Part shown: one piece after another, positions 1 to 10,015 of the stretch | Numbering within the stretch: the first letter of the stretch is position 1 | Layout: every line of letters begins with the position of its first letter | Assembly: GCA_022495995.1 (NCBI GenBank) | Contig: JAFEMH010001451.1 | Coordinates: forward strand, 62,001 to 126,000 | Direction of reading: 5' to 3' | Length of the DNA: 64,000 bases | Source of the DNA: Adenophora triphylla var. japonica | Lineage: Eukaryota; Streptophyta; Magnoliopsida; Asterales; Campanulaceae | The notes under the pieces: generated by a model | What the model was told of the DNA's origin: nothing | The model's database searches: none | Seen by the model: the letters and a program-made list of their open reading frames with translations, nothing else | Program-made: the position numbers and the translations under genes

Positions 1-550
1 AACAACTTGGTACTAACAACTCGAGTTGTTCTATTTACAACTTGGCTTTCTGCAGGTTGGGACGCAGTAACGCTCTTCCTATTTTATAGGGCACGTGTCA
101 CAAGGAGTAAAGATTAAGTCAACAACGTTTCCTCAGCAACGGATCTTATCTTCTCCCTCAAACAACAAATGGCGGATATATCTCTCTTTGATCAACCTCT
201 TCCCCGAGTTTATAGGCGCATAATCTTCTTTGTTAATTAGTTTTATTTGAGGTATAAAAGGGGAACACACACTGTATTTTCACACACGTTCTTCACTAGC
301 TTAAGCTCCCTTTTTCATACGCTCTTAGCATTGTAATCTCAAGAGAATTCTTAGTAAACTTTCGGTCAAGGTAGGAGCCAAATCCTCCCGGGGTTTTATG
401 CCGGCGAACAAGTTGTTCAAGGGCTTTCCCTAGTCAACAAACACCTGGTGTCCATTTCTATTCAACTTGATAATCATTGTACCTAGATTCATATCACTTT
501 AGTCACTTTTCTTCTCATCGAAATACACTTATAGAAATTTGACCAAAACA
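1..550 (+). repeat. 5' LTR of element A (left part missing)
   Basis: This stretch matches 9466-10015 base for base except one A/G difference near position 531. It ends in CA at 550, just before the PBS. The window starts inside the LTR, at the point matching the second copy of the SINE target duplication in the 3' LTR, so the sequence cannot show whether the 5' LTR also holds the SINE. Confidence 0.95.
253..260 (+). promoter_or_regulatory. TATA box of element A 5' LTR
   Basis: TATAAAAG followed by GGGAACACACAC. The same box is at 9718-9725 in the 3' LTR. It is the likely core promoter of the element's plus-strand transcript, placing the R region roughly 30 bases downstream. Confidence 0.7.
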
Positions 551-552
551 AT

Positions 553-570
553 TTGGCACCGTCTGTGGGA
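553..570 (+). other. Primer binding site of element A
   Basis: TTGGCACCGTCTGTGGGA lies two bases after the LTR end. The related fragment B has TTGGCGCCGTCTGTG in the same place. Position and the TGGCRCC start fit a tRNA-primed minus-strand start site; I did not identify the tRNA. Confidence 0.75.
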
Positions 571-592
571 AACTTTGATTATTTGCATAGAA

Positions 593-2240
593 ATGGTTAA
601 TCCATCATCCAGCAGTCAGAGTCGGCCGCTTCCTATTTCCAATGCCCAAGGCAACCCACCTCCAAGTGCAGAAGCTGTCAATTTGGAGATAATGTCCAAC
701 ATGGCGGACATGTTGAAGAAAATAGGTGATCGATTGGATGCTCATGAGCATACGAATACCATGATATTCAATGCCATTGATAGTCTGCGTAAAGGGAAGC
801 AAGCTGAGACTCAAGTATCCACTCCGTTTTCACCTTTGCTTCCTAGATCGTTGTTTGGTGCAGGTACAGGACCGAGCCATGTCGGAGATATCCCTATGTC
901 CAACACCTTGCCAGCGGAGAGCACAATTGTGACATCCATTCCAATCGAGCAACCAAGATTCGGCCTACCAGCTAGCCAACCTGCGCTATCATCTTGCTAC
1001 ACTTATGCTACACCCTCAATGGGGCAAACGGGAAGTTTCTTTAATTCTTTCGATACTTTCGCACCTCAGGTTAATAATGCTCCTCTTTTCGCAGAGAACC
1101 AACTTGTTAAGGAAATGCAAACCATTAAGGAGTTGCTCCGAAGCGTGCCTGGAGTCAACTTGCCGTATCATCAAGTCTCTCCGACTTGCTACAATGAGTC
1201 CCGTTTTGTGCCAAAGAATAGCCGGTGTGGAGATCCCGAAGAAATTCTCGATCCCTCATATGAAGAAGTATGATGGGAGTACCGATCCAAGATAGCAGTA
1301 CGTATTGCTAGTATCAAGAATCAATGGATATTATAAGTATCCCCCTATGTTTAAAGAAGCGTGTTTTGCGGGGGCTTTGGCTCTACTTTGTCGGGACCAG
1401 CCTTAAAATGGCTAACGGGGCTCCTCTAAACTCTATTTCATCTTAAGCTCAACTTGTTAATATGTTCATTAACCAATTTTCATGTAACAGGGCATTCGAC
1501 AAGTTGACCAGTGATCTTTATAGAATTGTGCAACAGCCTAACGAAAATCTTAAAGAGTATTTGCACAGGTTCAACAAGGAGGCAGTTACTATATCCAACT
1601 TGGACGTGTCCACCGCTACGGAAGCATTCCGTATAGGCTTGAAGAAGAGCTCATTGTTCTACAACGGGTTGGTGATGACCCCTGCGAAACAACTTGAAGA
1701 AATCAGAACCAGGGCTTTGCCTTACATCAGATTGGAGGAAGATAGCTTGGCGATGGGGAAGTCAACTGGGAGGACTCCTACTCCTCTATTTGAGCCTTCG
1801 ACGGACGACCTGATTCCCATCACTATAAGTCCAACGAGGGCAAACCCCTGTTAAAACCGAACCTTCTAGAATTCATGTTGTAGATGATGATCGGAAGGTG
1901 ATGATAATGATTATCCACAAATTTCTGAATATTGCTTTTCTGTGGACATTGCAGGAATTCTGTGCGCCGTGGGAAATCTTGGAGATAAAGCCAGATGGCC
2001 CAAGAAGAATGACCAGTCAACAACTTGGAAGGACAAGTCCAAGTGGTGCGCATTTCATGAAGATTTTGGGCACACCACCGAGAACTGTTTCGCCTTGAGG
2101 AAGGAGATTGCTCATTTATTGTCCAAAGGTCTTCTCAAGGATTTGTTGGGCAAGAAGAGGGTCAGGAGTGAATCCAAAGAACCTGATTCAGGGGAGCATT
2201 CTAGACCCGAGAAAGTTGCACCCCCTCCAGCCACCAAGGT
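593..2240 (+). pseudogene. gag: gag of element A, broken
   Basis: Starts at ATG 593 (MVNPSSSSQS) and runs to 1273, then changes frame near 1225-1240, where the conserved IPHMKKYDGSTDP motif is read in another frame. It resumes at 1462-1854 with NQFSCNRAFDKLTSDLYR, and again from 1942 with a short zinc-binding-like motif (CAFHEDFGHTTENC). Fragment B at 10693-12300 carries the same motifs, which confirms the order. The Gag protein would form the particle and bind RNA. At least two frameshifts and internal stops make this copy unable to encode full-length Gag unless the breaks are assembly errors. Confidence 0.85.
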
Positions 2241-2245
2241 AGTAA

Positions 2246-3019
2246 ATGTTATTTCAAAGTGGGTCTCATATTTGCGGCACAACTTACTCTGCTGCCAAGC
2301 GTCATGCCAAAAGCTCTAAGGAAGATCAATCAGAATTGCCTTCAAGGCGTCGTGACTTCACAGATGGTCATATCATTTCTTTTGAAGATGAAGATAAGGG
2401 CAACACGTTGGACCCTCATCATGATGGTCTAGTTGTTCAGGTGCAGATTGCTAATTGTGTGGTCAAGCGGATTCTGATCGATGGTGGCAGCTCAGTCAAC
2501 ATCATCTTTACTCATGCACTTGAAGATATGGGCATTCCTTTGTCTGAAGTTGTGAAGAATTCATTCGTACTGGTAGGGTTCAGTGGTGAGGTGAAGCAAA
2601 CAGTCGGAGAGATCAAGTTGCCCATCTACCTAGAGGGTATGAATTCCATGGAGAGGTTTTGTGTGATTGAGTGCTCTTCCTCGTACAATGTTATATTGGG
2701 AAGACCTTGGATCCACAACATGAAGGTCGTGCCATCAACTTACCATCAGTGCGTCAAGTTTCCAACACCTTGGGGAGTTGCCAAGTTGAAGGGAAACCAG
2801 CAAGTCTCTAAAGAATGCTACAAGGTCAACATGAAAGCAAGCTCGACCCCTCGGCAAGCATGGCAATTAAAGAAAAAGGCCCAGGACATTCTTGAAGCAG
2901 TGGAGCACGATACAAAAAGCGTTCCTGTTGATGCATCAAATCCTGAGGCTCAAGTGCAAGTTGGGATAGACCTACCGTCCGAAATCGAAGAGGAGCTGAT
3001 CGAGTTCCTGAAAAGTTAG
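2246..3019 (+). CDS. pro: Aspartic protease part of element A pol
   Basis: A 257-codon frame with the retropepsin active-site motif LIDGGSSVNIIF about residue 77 and the conserved ILGRPWIHNMKVVPSTYHQ motif near residue 150, both typical of Tat proteases. It would cleave the Gag-Pol polyprotein. It ends in a stop (3017-3019) just before the RT region, where related elements read on through a short acidic linker into RT, so a frameshift near 3010-3030 separates PR from RT. The N-terminal residues come from another frame of the gag/pro junction, so the exact start is uncertain. Confidence 0.85.
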   Translation: MLFQSGSHICGTTYSAAKRHAKSSKEDQSELPSRRRDFTDGHIISFEDEDKGNTLDPHHDGLVVQVQIANCVVKRILIDGGSSVNIIFTHALEDMGIPLSEVVKNSFVLVGFSGEVKQTVGEIKLPIYLEGMNSMERFCVIECSSSYNVILGRPWIHNMKVVPSTYHQCVKFPTPWGVAKLKGNQQVSKECYKVNMKASSTPRQAWQLKKKAQDILEAVEHDTKSVPVDASNPEAQVQVGIDLPSEIEEELIEFLKS

Positions 3020-3049
3020 AAATGTTGTTTTTCTTGGAAGCATGAAGAC

Positions 3050-4096
3050 ATGACAGGGATAAGCAAGGATATTATTACTCACAAGTTGAACATTGACCCA
3101 ACCATCCGTCCTGTCCACCAGAAAAGAAGGAAGTTTGCCCAGGAGCGGAACCAGATCATAAAGGATGAAGTTGAGAGGCTTCTGAAGTCCAAGATGATCA
3201 GAGAAGTTCAGTACCCAAGGTGGTTGGCTAACGTTGTAGTGGTGGAGAAGAAGAATGGCAAGTGGCGAGTATGCGTGGACTTCACCGACTTGAACAAGGC
3301 CTGTCCGAAGGATCCATTCCCTCTCCCTCATATTGATTCTCTAGTTGACGAGACAGCCGGCCACGACATCTTGACATTCATGGATGCATCTTCCGGGTAT
3401 CAACAAATTCAAATGGAGCCTTCAGACCAAGAAGATACAGCATTCATGACTCCAGAAGGTATATATTGTTATATTTCTATGCCCTTTGGTCTTAAAAATG
3501 CAGGGGCAACCTATCAAAGGTTAGTGAACAAAATGTTCAAAGACCAACTTGGCAAAACGATGGAGGTCTACGTAGACGATATGGTGGTCAAATCCAAGCA
3601 CATTGAGGATCATGTGGAGCACCTTGCTGAGGCATTCAACATCTTGAAAGCCTTCAACATGAAGCTCAATCCGGCGAAGTGCAACTTCGGTGTTAGAGCA
3701 GGTAAATTCTTGGGATATATGGTGACCAAGAGGGGAATCGAAGCAAGTCCCGAACAAATCAAAGCCATTCTCAACTTGGAATCCCCTAAGAACATCAAGG
3801 ACGTACAAAGGTTAACAGGTAGAGTAGCTGTTTTGAATAGATTTATATCCAAATCATCTGATAAGTGCAGGTTATTCTACGAAGTATTAAGAAAAAACAA
3901 ACTCTTTCAATGGATCGACCAACATGAGGCGGCCTTCAAACAACTTAAAGAATACTTGATGACGTCACCTCTGCTTGCTAAACCCGAACATGGTGAGCAT
4001 CTTTATTTATACTTAGTCAGATCTGAAAATGCCGTTAGTGCGGTATTGGTGAAGGAAATCCAAGGTGAACAAAGATCCTGTTTACTATGTAAGTAA
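3050..4096 (+). CDS. pol: Reverse transcriptase of element A
   Basis: A 348-codon frame with the full set of Ty3/gypsy RT blocks: KKNGKWRVCVDFTDLNKACP, FMDASSGYQQIQM, FGLKNAGATYQR and the catalytic YVDDMVVKS near residue 170. The thumb and connection region follows, with the start of the first RNase H domain at the end of the frame. RT copies the element RNA to DNA in the cytoplasmic particle. At about 4070-4080 the reading frame shifts by one base and the protein continues in the next frame, so RT and RNase H are not in one frame here. Confidence 0.92.
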   Translation: MTGISKDIITHKLNIDPTIRPVHQKRRKFAQERNQIIKDEVERLLKSKMIREVQYPRWLANVVVVEKKNGKWRVCVDFTDLNKACPKDPFPLPHIDSLVDETAGHDILTFMDASSGYQQIQMEPSDQEDTAFMTPEGIYCYISMPFGLKNAGATYQRLVNKMFKDQLGKTMEVYVDDMVVKSKHIEDHVEHLAEAFNILKAFNMKLNPAKCNFGVRAGKFLGYMVTKRGIEASPEQIKAILNLESPKNIKDVQRLTGRVAVLNRFISKSSDKCRLFYEVLRKNKLFQWIDQHEAAFKQLKEYLMTSPLLAKPEHGEHLYLYLVRSENAVSAVLVKEIQGEQRSCLLCK

Positions 4097-5573
4097 GTCT
4101 TTATTGGATGCTGAAACAAGGTACTCTCATCTTGAAAAATTGATATTAGCCTTAACTACTGCTGCTACCAAATTACGTCATTATTTTGAAACACATTCCA
4201 TAACTGTTAGAACTAATTATCCTATGAGAAATGTGTTGAGAACGCCGCAGATGTCGGGCGGGTTGGCCAAGTGGTCGGTCGAGTTGAGCACGTATGACAT
4301 TTCGTACGAGCCAAGAACAGCCATCAAATCGCAGGCCCTAGCCGATTTCGTAGCCGACTTCACCAAGTTTGCGGCTGAGGTAGAACTGGAAGTGCAACAA
4401 CTTGAAGGTAAAACTGTTCCTAGATTTTGGACATTGTATACCGATGGAGCTTCAAATTCTAAAGGGATTGGTTTGGGAATAATCTTGAAGTCCCCTCAAG
4501 GTGATATCATACCTCAAGCTGTATCTTGTGAATTCAGTGCAACAAATAACGAAGCTGAGTATGAAGCCCTAATCATGGGTTTAACTACAACTTTAAGTTT
4601 GAATATTACACATTTAAATGTATTTATTGACTCTCAACTACTAGCTAACCATTTTAATGGCAGTTATATAGCGAAGCATTCCAAGATGACTCTGTACCTC
4701 CAACAGGTTAAGGCCTTAGCTTCGAAATTTCTATCATTCTCTTTGGAACAGGTCCCTAGAGAGGAGAACGCAGAAGCGGACGCCTTGGCCAACTTGGGTT
4801 CAACTTGCAAATCAATGTTGCATACTAATATCCCCATCATTTATGTTAAGTACCCGGCAATAGACCAAGTTGAGGAAACTCAAGTGGTTACTCCACCTAC
4901 TGGGGCACAAGATGCTAAACCTTCTTGGACCCAACCTGTAATTGAGTTCCTTCAACTTGGAACTATTCCACCCGATGTTAAGAATGTTAGATCTTTTAAG
5001 ATTCGTACTTCTACTTTTGTTTTGATAGATAATGTGCTATTCAAGAGGTCTTTTGCAGGACATTATTTGAGATGTGTCGATAATGAGCAAGTAGAACTAG
5101 TACTCAAAGAAATCCACGAAGGAATTTGTGGGAACCATTCTGGTGGGAAAGCACTGGCGTCGAAGGCCCTCAAGACAGGATACTATTGGCCAACCATGCG
5201 TCAAGATGCTATGAGCTATGTACAAAAGTGTGATGCCTGCCAAAGACACAGTAACATCTTGCATCAACCTGCTGAGCCTTTACACTCTATAGTCCCATCT
5301 TGGCCTTTCATGCAGTGGGGCATGGACATTATAGGCAAATTGCCTAAGGCTCCCGGAGGCAAGGTGTTCATGTTGGCATTAACCGATTATTTCTCAAAGT
5401 GGATCGAAGCAGAAGCTTATGTACAGGTGAGAGATAAGGAGGTAATCTCATTTCTAAAGAAAAATATAATTAGCAGGTTTGGTGTGCCATCAGAGATTAT
5501 ATGTGACAACGGGTCACAATTTATAAGTAAGAAGACCAGTGGATTTTTGTACTCGGCTGGGGCATCAAGTTGA
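4065..5573 (+). CDS. pol: Dual RNase H and integrase core of element A
   Basis: 502 codons. Residues about 5-100 are the end of the gypsy-type RNase H ([20 protein letters not shown]). Residues about 120-250 are a second RNase H starting at [15 protein letters not shown], with [10 protein letters not shown] and ADALANLGS, the archaeal-type copy known from Tat elements. Integrase follows: an HHCC zinc finger (HEGICGNH and CDACQRH), then the core with [10 protein letters not shown] and CDNGSQF carrying the first two acidic residues. The frame stops at 5571-5573, before the catalytic Glu, which is read in another frame. Confidence 0.9.
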   Translation: MNKDPVYYVSKSLLDAETRYSHLEKLILALTTAATKLRHYFETHSITVRTNYPMRNVLRTPQMSGGLAKWSVELSTYDISYEPRTAIKSQALADFVADFTKFAAEVELEVQQLEGKTVPRFWTLYTDGASNSKGIGLGIILKSPQGDIIPQAVSCEFSATNNEAEYEALIMGLTTTLSLNITHLNVFIDSQLLANHFNGSYIAKHSKMTLYLQQVKALASKFLSFSLEQVPREENAEADALANLGSTCKSMLHTNIPIIYVKYPAIDQVEETQVVTPPTGAQDAKPSWTQPVIEFLQLGTIPPDVKNVRSFKIRTSTFVLIDNVLFKRSFAGHYLRCVDNEQVELVLKEIHEGICGNHSGGKALASKALKTGYYWPTMRQDAMSYVQKCDACQRHSNILHQPAEPLHSIVPSWPFMQWGMDIIGKLPKAPGGKVFMLALTDYFSKWIEAEAYVQVRDKEVISFLKKNIISRFGVPSEIICDNGSQFISKKTSGFLYSAGASS

Positions 5574-6165
5574 TCATGTCTACACCTCGTCCACCCTCAA
5601 GCCAATGGCCAAGCTGAATCAAGCAACAAGTTGATCATCAACAACTTGAAGAAGCGTCTAGACCAAAAGAAGGGAAAATGGGTTGAAGAGTTACCACTTG
5701 TACTTTGGGCAGATAGGACTACCACAAAAGGAGCCACAGGTAGAACTCCATATTCATTGGTATATGGGGCGGAAGTCGTAATTCCGGTTGAAGTAACGAT
5801 CCCAACAAAGAAGGTATGGCTTATTAACTCAAGATGAAAACAATCTTTTCCTAACTCAAGATTTAGATACAATTGATGAGATCAGGGATTTAGCCAAGAT
5901 AAGGATGGCGGCTTATCAACAACGAATTGCAAGATCTTACAACAAAAATATCGTGAGTCGAAGGTTCCGGGTTGGTGATTTAGTTTTAAGAAAAGTATTT
6001 CAAAATACAAGAGAATTGAATGCAGGTAAGTTAGCCCCCAAGTGGGAAGGACCATATCTCATCGACGCTGAAGCTGGCAAAGGTGCGTACTGGTTGTCAA
6101 CCCCAAGTGGAGATAGGATCCCTAGAAGTTGGAACGCCATACACTTGAAACTTTATTTCATGTAA
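5574..6165 (+). pseudogene. pol: Integrase C-terminal part of element A, frameshifted
   Basis: After the stop at 5573 the rest of the core is found in other frames: [20 protein letters not shown] (about 5610-5655) holds the third catalytic residue, Glu, and [17 protein letters not shown] follows. From 5905 to 6165 a further frame has the region ending GKLAPKWEGPYLID, the GPY/F-type domain of gypsy integrases, then the natural end of pol. At least two frameshifts lie between 5560 and 5905. Confidence 0.82.
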
Positions 6166-6360
6166 GTCCAGTTCTTTGCAACTAGACTTCTCAGGTACGA
6201 TTTATTTTTAGTTGTCAAATTCATTCGTATATTTCAAGTTGTTAATTTTTGTGGAGAATCCTTACTAACTTAAGCATCGGAGGGGCGTTAGCTACGCTAA
6301 CGCCCAACCCTAACATAAATCTGTTTTGCGAGGTGCAACTTGAGCAGATGGAGTAGGCTC
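6166..6360 (+). other. Noncoding stretch after pol
   Basis: No credible reading frame. It leads into the tandem repeats and is part of the spacer between pol and the antisense gene. Confidence 0.6.
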
Positions 6361-6630
6361 AACATGTTGACACGCCAGTACGGCTGATACTTGTTGAGAC
6401 CTAAGCTGGAACAGGACAAACATGTTGACACGCCAGTACGGCTGATACATGTTTGAGCCTGAGGAAGACAAAGTTCAACATGTTGACACGCCAGTACGGC
6501 TGATACATGTTTGAACCTGAGGAAGAAAATTTCAACATGTTGACACGCCAGTACGGCTGATACATGTTGGAATTCTAGCTGGAGAGGGATAGAACTTGTT
6601 GACACGCCAGGATGGCTGATACTTGTTCTA
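6361..6630. repeat. Tandem repeat, five units of about 57-60 bp
   Basis: Each unit carries a conserved core GTTGACACGCCAGTACGGCT and is bounded by ACATGTT or ACTTGTT, so the core is framed by self-complementary ACATGT ends. Unit starts are near 6361, 6420, 6478, 6535 and 6594; the last has GGATGG in place of GTACGG. Tandem repeats between pol and the 3' LTR are common in Tat elements. Confidence 0.88.
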
Positions 6631-7122
6631 TATCTTCAAACGATTTACCTCTGATCAAAGGTACTTATGGTTAAAAGATATTCATCTTTTCTTACGAATT
6701 AAGGTTTCGACACCTTCGCCTGGGCGCACGTTTTCACACTTCTTCAAGTTGTGAACTATTGGTTGTAACATTTTCATGTTACCTACGGTTTATAACATTT
6801 ACATGTTATCCAAAGAACAAACAAACGTCTCCCAAAGACATAAAATACTTTGCTAAAAAACCATTAAGTGTTTTTCAAAAGATTTTTCGCAACTCAAGGA
6901 CAAGTTGGGTAAGCCAACAAGTCCATAAAACCCTAAAAAAGCTTGGAGTACTAGACCAACCTAGTACCCCCCAAATAAATTGTCTCGGCTCTTATGAGCC
7001 ATTACAAACTAAAAACCTTGTTTTTGGGGACACTCCCCCCATTTGTTGTACCAACAGAGGTACACAAATAAAGCAAAAATTGTTTTTGTTCATCCAAAAT
7101 ACCCAAAGTTTTAAAATGTTTT
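6631..7122. other. Noncoding spacer downstream of the antisense gene
   Basis: AT-rich DNA with several short repeats of the type ACATTTTCATGTTACC. Weak plus-strand frames look random. It would hold the 3' untranslated region of the opposite-strand gene ending at 7123. Confidence 0.5.
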
Positions 7123-8874
7123 TCAAACTTCCTGGCCTGCTGCCGCCGGTGTGGTATTCTCCCCTTGACCATTCTGAGCCACCACTAGGGTAATCAAGGT
7201 CCTATCAGTATCCTCAACTAGAGCTTCCAGAGCCGCAGAATTCACTTCCTCTGCATCTACCGGCTCACCAATGAAATCTTCCAAAGCCCTTTTCTCAGCT
7301 TCCACATCCCAATCCGGAGCCAGCCCATTCTTGTACTCTTCCATAAGTTCAATCCTGGCTTCAAACACCAATTTGGTGGCATTAAACGTGAAATCTTTCT
7401 TCGCGGCATCAAATTCCTTCTCATGGGCTTCATGTTCCTTCACTTTCTCGGCCTTAACAACTTCCAACTCCTTCTTTTCAGCTTCAAGATTTTTCTTCAA
7501 CTTCTCAATCTCCTCAGCATTCTTGGTGGCTTGCTTCTTGTGTTCCTCAGCTTCGTAATTATGCCTGGCTGCCTTAACTTTCACAGCATCAAGCTGGTCC
7601 ATGATAGGGCACATGATATCCGCAACCTAAGTAAAAAGAAATGTTAGCATTTCATCAAAAATCATGGGCAAGGTTCGTGTTTTCTCATTTTACCTTGTCA
7701 ACAAAGCAGCTATAGCATCCTTTAACTTTTTCTTGCTTTGTCCCCATGTCACAAGTCTCATTCCCATCCGTAGCCTCGGTTTCGGATAGCTTCCTTTTCT
7801 TCACTTCCTCCTTTTTCTTGGAAGCATTCAAATCTGAGCTAGAGGCCATGGACATTGGAGTTGGAGGTTTACTTTCTTTCTTGGCAACTTTCTTTGCCTT
7901 AGCAGCGGCCATCAAGTCAGCGGCACTCACGTTGGATTTGGATCGTGTAGCTACAACAAGGAAATAAGGAATTGAGATAATCGAAATACTCGCGAAAAAG
8001 TACAAAGATTTTTGAGGATTTAAACCTGTAGACATCTCAGGTAGAGTTGGGGGTAGATTTTCTTCGGCTTCAACCTCTGCTTCACCTCCAACCTCCTCAA
8101 CGAAAAACTCAACAGGGAATGCCTTGAAGGACCTATCAGATACACCCAACTGGAGAAGCTGGTTTACGTTCGCTTGTGTCCCTTCTTGCTTCGGAAACAA
8201 GTCTGACAGCTTAGAAACTTCTACAAAGGAAATTTTAAGATTTAGCTATCATAGTATTGAGAAGCATTTCGTAAAATAGAGAAACTATTTTCACTACCTT
8301 GAAACCTCCATTTGGAAAAAACACCTTCCTCTTGACCCAAGGTGTCCCTCCTTGCAAAGAAAAACTTATTTTTCCACCCTCTATCAGCAATGTCATGATT
8401 GGAGATCAGAATAGGCTCACCATCTTTGACCCTAAAACCAAACCTTCCTGGACCAAAACTCCTTAAATCCACAGTATACGCCAACTCTTCTAAACTAGCA
8501 ACCAAATCAGCCCTCTCTCCTAATCTAACTAGGGTTTGCAAATATCTCCACCCTTGAGGCATCAGTTGGGCATAGTTGAGTTTGGTAGAGGAAAAGAACT
8601 TCGTAATCAAGTCGGGGAAAGGGAATCGTAAACCTATAACAAAGGGATACTCCGGGAAACATACCCAAGTGGGAGAATAACATTCGGAGGTCAAATCAGG
8701 GTGGGTGAAGTAGACCGTTTCGTAGGGCATGGCGTGATTTTTCTTAATAACCTCTAGGTTAGCCTTAGGCATCAGACATTTCTCATTATCGGGTTCCTTC
8801 AACAAGTTTTGGGTTGTGAAACCCTTGGGCAAACCCTCGTCACTCTCAATCACGACTAACTTCTTCCGACCCAT
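7123..8874 (-). CDS. Antisense passenger gene of element A, four exons, putative gypsy-transposon-domain protein
   Basis: Read on the minus strand: exon 1 8874-8298, exon 2 8220-8026, exon 3 7950-7694, exon 4 7626-7123. The three introns (77, 75 and 67 bases) all begin GT and end AG, and the joined exons total 1533 bases, giving an open frame of 510 residues. Exon 1 holds a domain (FPEYPFVIGLRFPFPDLITK, NYAQLMPQGWRYL, GWKNKFFFARRD) like the plant putative gypsy-type transposon domain (Pfam Transposase_28). Exon 3 is Lys/Ala-rich and exon 4 is almost entirely predicted coiled coil. It lies between pol and the 3' LTR and runs against the element, as known for the extra genes of Tat elements. 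Its function is unknown. Splice sites are read by eye; without splicing, the stop after exon 1 leaves a 210-residue protein. Confidence 0.75.
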
Positions 8875-9045
8875 TTTTTCAACTTAAAACAAGAAATCAG
8901 AGATGAAATTGAAGAGAAGACAAGAAACTCACCGTAAATCTCTACTTGATTTTTTCGCCCCAACCGTCTTCCTTGGTTCTTCTTCTAGAAACCTCTGTGA
9001 AAGTAACGTTTTTGATTTGGTGAAAGGGAGAGTTGGAGCAAGAGA

Positions 9046-9059
9046 CTATTTATTTATGG
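9046..9059 (-). promoter_or_regulatory. Candidate TATA box for the antisense gene
   Basis: On the minus strand this reads CCATAAATAAATAG, about 170 bases upstream of the ATG at 8874. The spacing suits a plant promoter with a leader of about 140 bases. This is weak evidence, resting on an AT-rich motif alone. Confidence 0.3.
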
Positions 9060-9200
9060 AGGTTGAAGGTGGTTGGAACTCTAAAAGCGATTATGTCTTT
9101 TTGCCTCGGGAAACTACTTAAAAACCGTCGTTCTTTTCTTTCTTATTTTGGCAAACTTTTTGAATTCTTTTGTCTCTTTCTATTCCTCATTTTAAAATTC

Positions 9201-9218
9201 AAAAAGTTTGGGGGCAAT
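9201..9218 (+). other. Polypurine tract of element A
   Basis: AAAAAGTTTGGGGGCAAT lies directly before the 3' LTR start TGTTGGGCCC at 9219 and is the expected start site for plus-strand DNA. Confidence 0.75.
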
Positions 9219-10015
9219 TGTTGGGCCCTACATTTTTCAGTCAACAGGTTTTACAACTTACACCTAACAACTTTTTTTTTTTTTTAATTAGTTTTTTTTT
9301 CACTACTCACACACACACACACACATGCACGCACAGAAGCGCCTAGGAGATAAATCCTAGGGAGAGAAAGTCTTCCCTCTAACTTCTGGGGGGATCGAAC
9401 CCATGACCTCCAGGTTGGAAGCCATGAGCTCTAGCCAGCAGGCCAAATCCCTATGTGCTACACCTAACAACTTGGTACTAACAACTCGAGTTGTTCTATT
9501 TACAACTTGGCTTTCTGCAGGTTGGGACGCAGTAACGCTCTTCCTATTTTATAGGGCACGTGTCACAAGGAGTAAAGATTAAGTCAACAACGTTTCCTCA
9601 GCAACGGATCTTATCTTCTCCCTCAAACAACAAATGGCGGATATATCTCTCTTTGATCAACCTCTTCCCCGAGTTTATAGGCGCATAATCTTCTTTGTTA
9701 ATTAGTTTTATTTGAGGTATAAAAGGGGAACACACACTGTATTTTCACACACGTTCTTCACTAGCTTAAGCTCCCTTTTTCATACGCTCTTAGCATTGTA
9801 ATCTCAAGAGAATTCTTAGTAAACTTTCGGTCAAGGTAGGAGCCAAATCCTCCCGGGGTTTTATGCCGGCGAACAAGTTGTTCAAGGGCTTTCCCTAGTC
9901 AACAAACACCTGGTGTCCATTTCTATTCAACTTGATAATCATTGTACCTAGATTCATATCACTTTAGTCACTTTTCTTCTCATCGAAATACACTTGTAGA
10001 AATTTGACCAAAACA
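9219..10015 (+). repeat. 3' LTR of element A, carrying a SINE insertion
   Basis: Runs from TG at 9219 after the purine tract to CA at 10015, 797 bases. The last 550 match the 5' LTR with one difference. Removing the SINE and one copy of its target duplication leaves about 597 bases as the native LTR length. A TATA box is at 9718-9725. Confidence 0.93.
9259..9473 (-). mobile_element. tRNA-derived SINE in the 3' LTR, with 15-bp target duplication
   Basis: A 185-base insert (9274-9458) is flanked by perfect copies of TACACCTAACAACTT at 9259-9273 and 9459-9473. On the minus strand it begins GCACATAGGG, has a perfect RNA polymerase III box B (GGTTCGATCCC, 9401-9391), a weaker box A-like TGGCTAGAGCTC upstream, a GT repeat and a terminal A-rich tail. 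Internal box, A tail and long target duplication are the marks of a tRNA-type SINE copied by a LINE. The family was not identified. Confidence 0.88.

Larger units (their letters stand above)
8875..9218. other. Leader of the antisense gene and end of element A interior
   Basis: No coding region. On the minus strand this is the only space between the 3' LTR and the antisense ATG, so it should contain that gene's promoter and 5' leader if it has its own. Confidence 0.5.
1..10015 (+). mobile_element. Element A: Tat-type Ty3/gypsy LTR retrotransposon, 5' end outside window
   Basis: Two copies of the same LTR (1-550 and 9466-10015 of the longer right copy) enclose a PBS-like site, gag, protease, RT, two RNase H domains and integrase on the plus strand, then an array of tandem repeats, an opposite-strand gene and a polypurine tract. 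The order PR-RT-RH-IN is Ty3/gypsy. The second, archaeal-type RNase H domain and an extra antisense gene are known traits of the Tat lineage. The compared LTR stretch differs at one position in 550, so insertion is recent, but gag-pol is broken at several sites. The target duplication cannot be checked because the left flank is missing; the right flank begins ACAGT. Confidence 0.93.

Noticed and set aside
6297..6605. 102-codon minus-strand frame over the element A repeats
   Set aside because: Simple translation of the tandem units with no start context or homology.
9391..9401. A tRNA gene, because of the perfect box B
   Set aside because: No acceptor stem or anticodon arm can be formed; the A tail and 15-bp target duplication make it a SINE.
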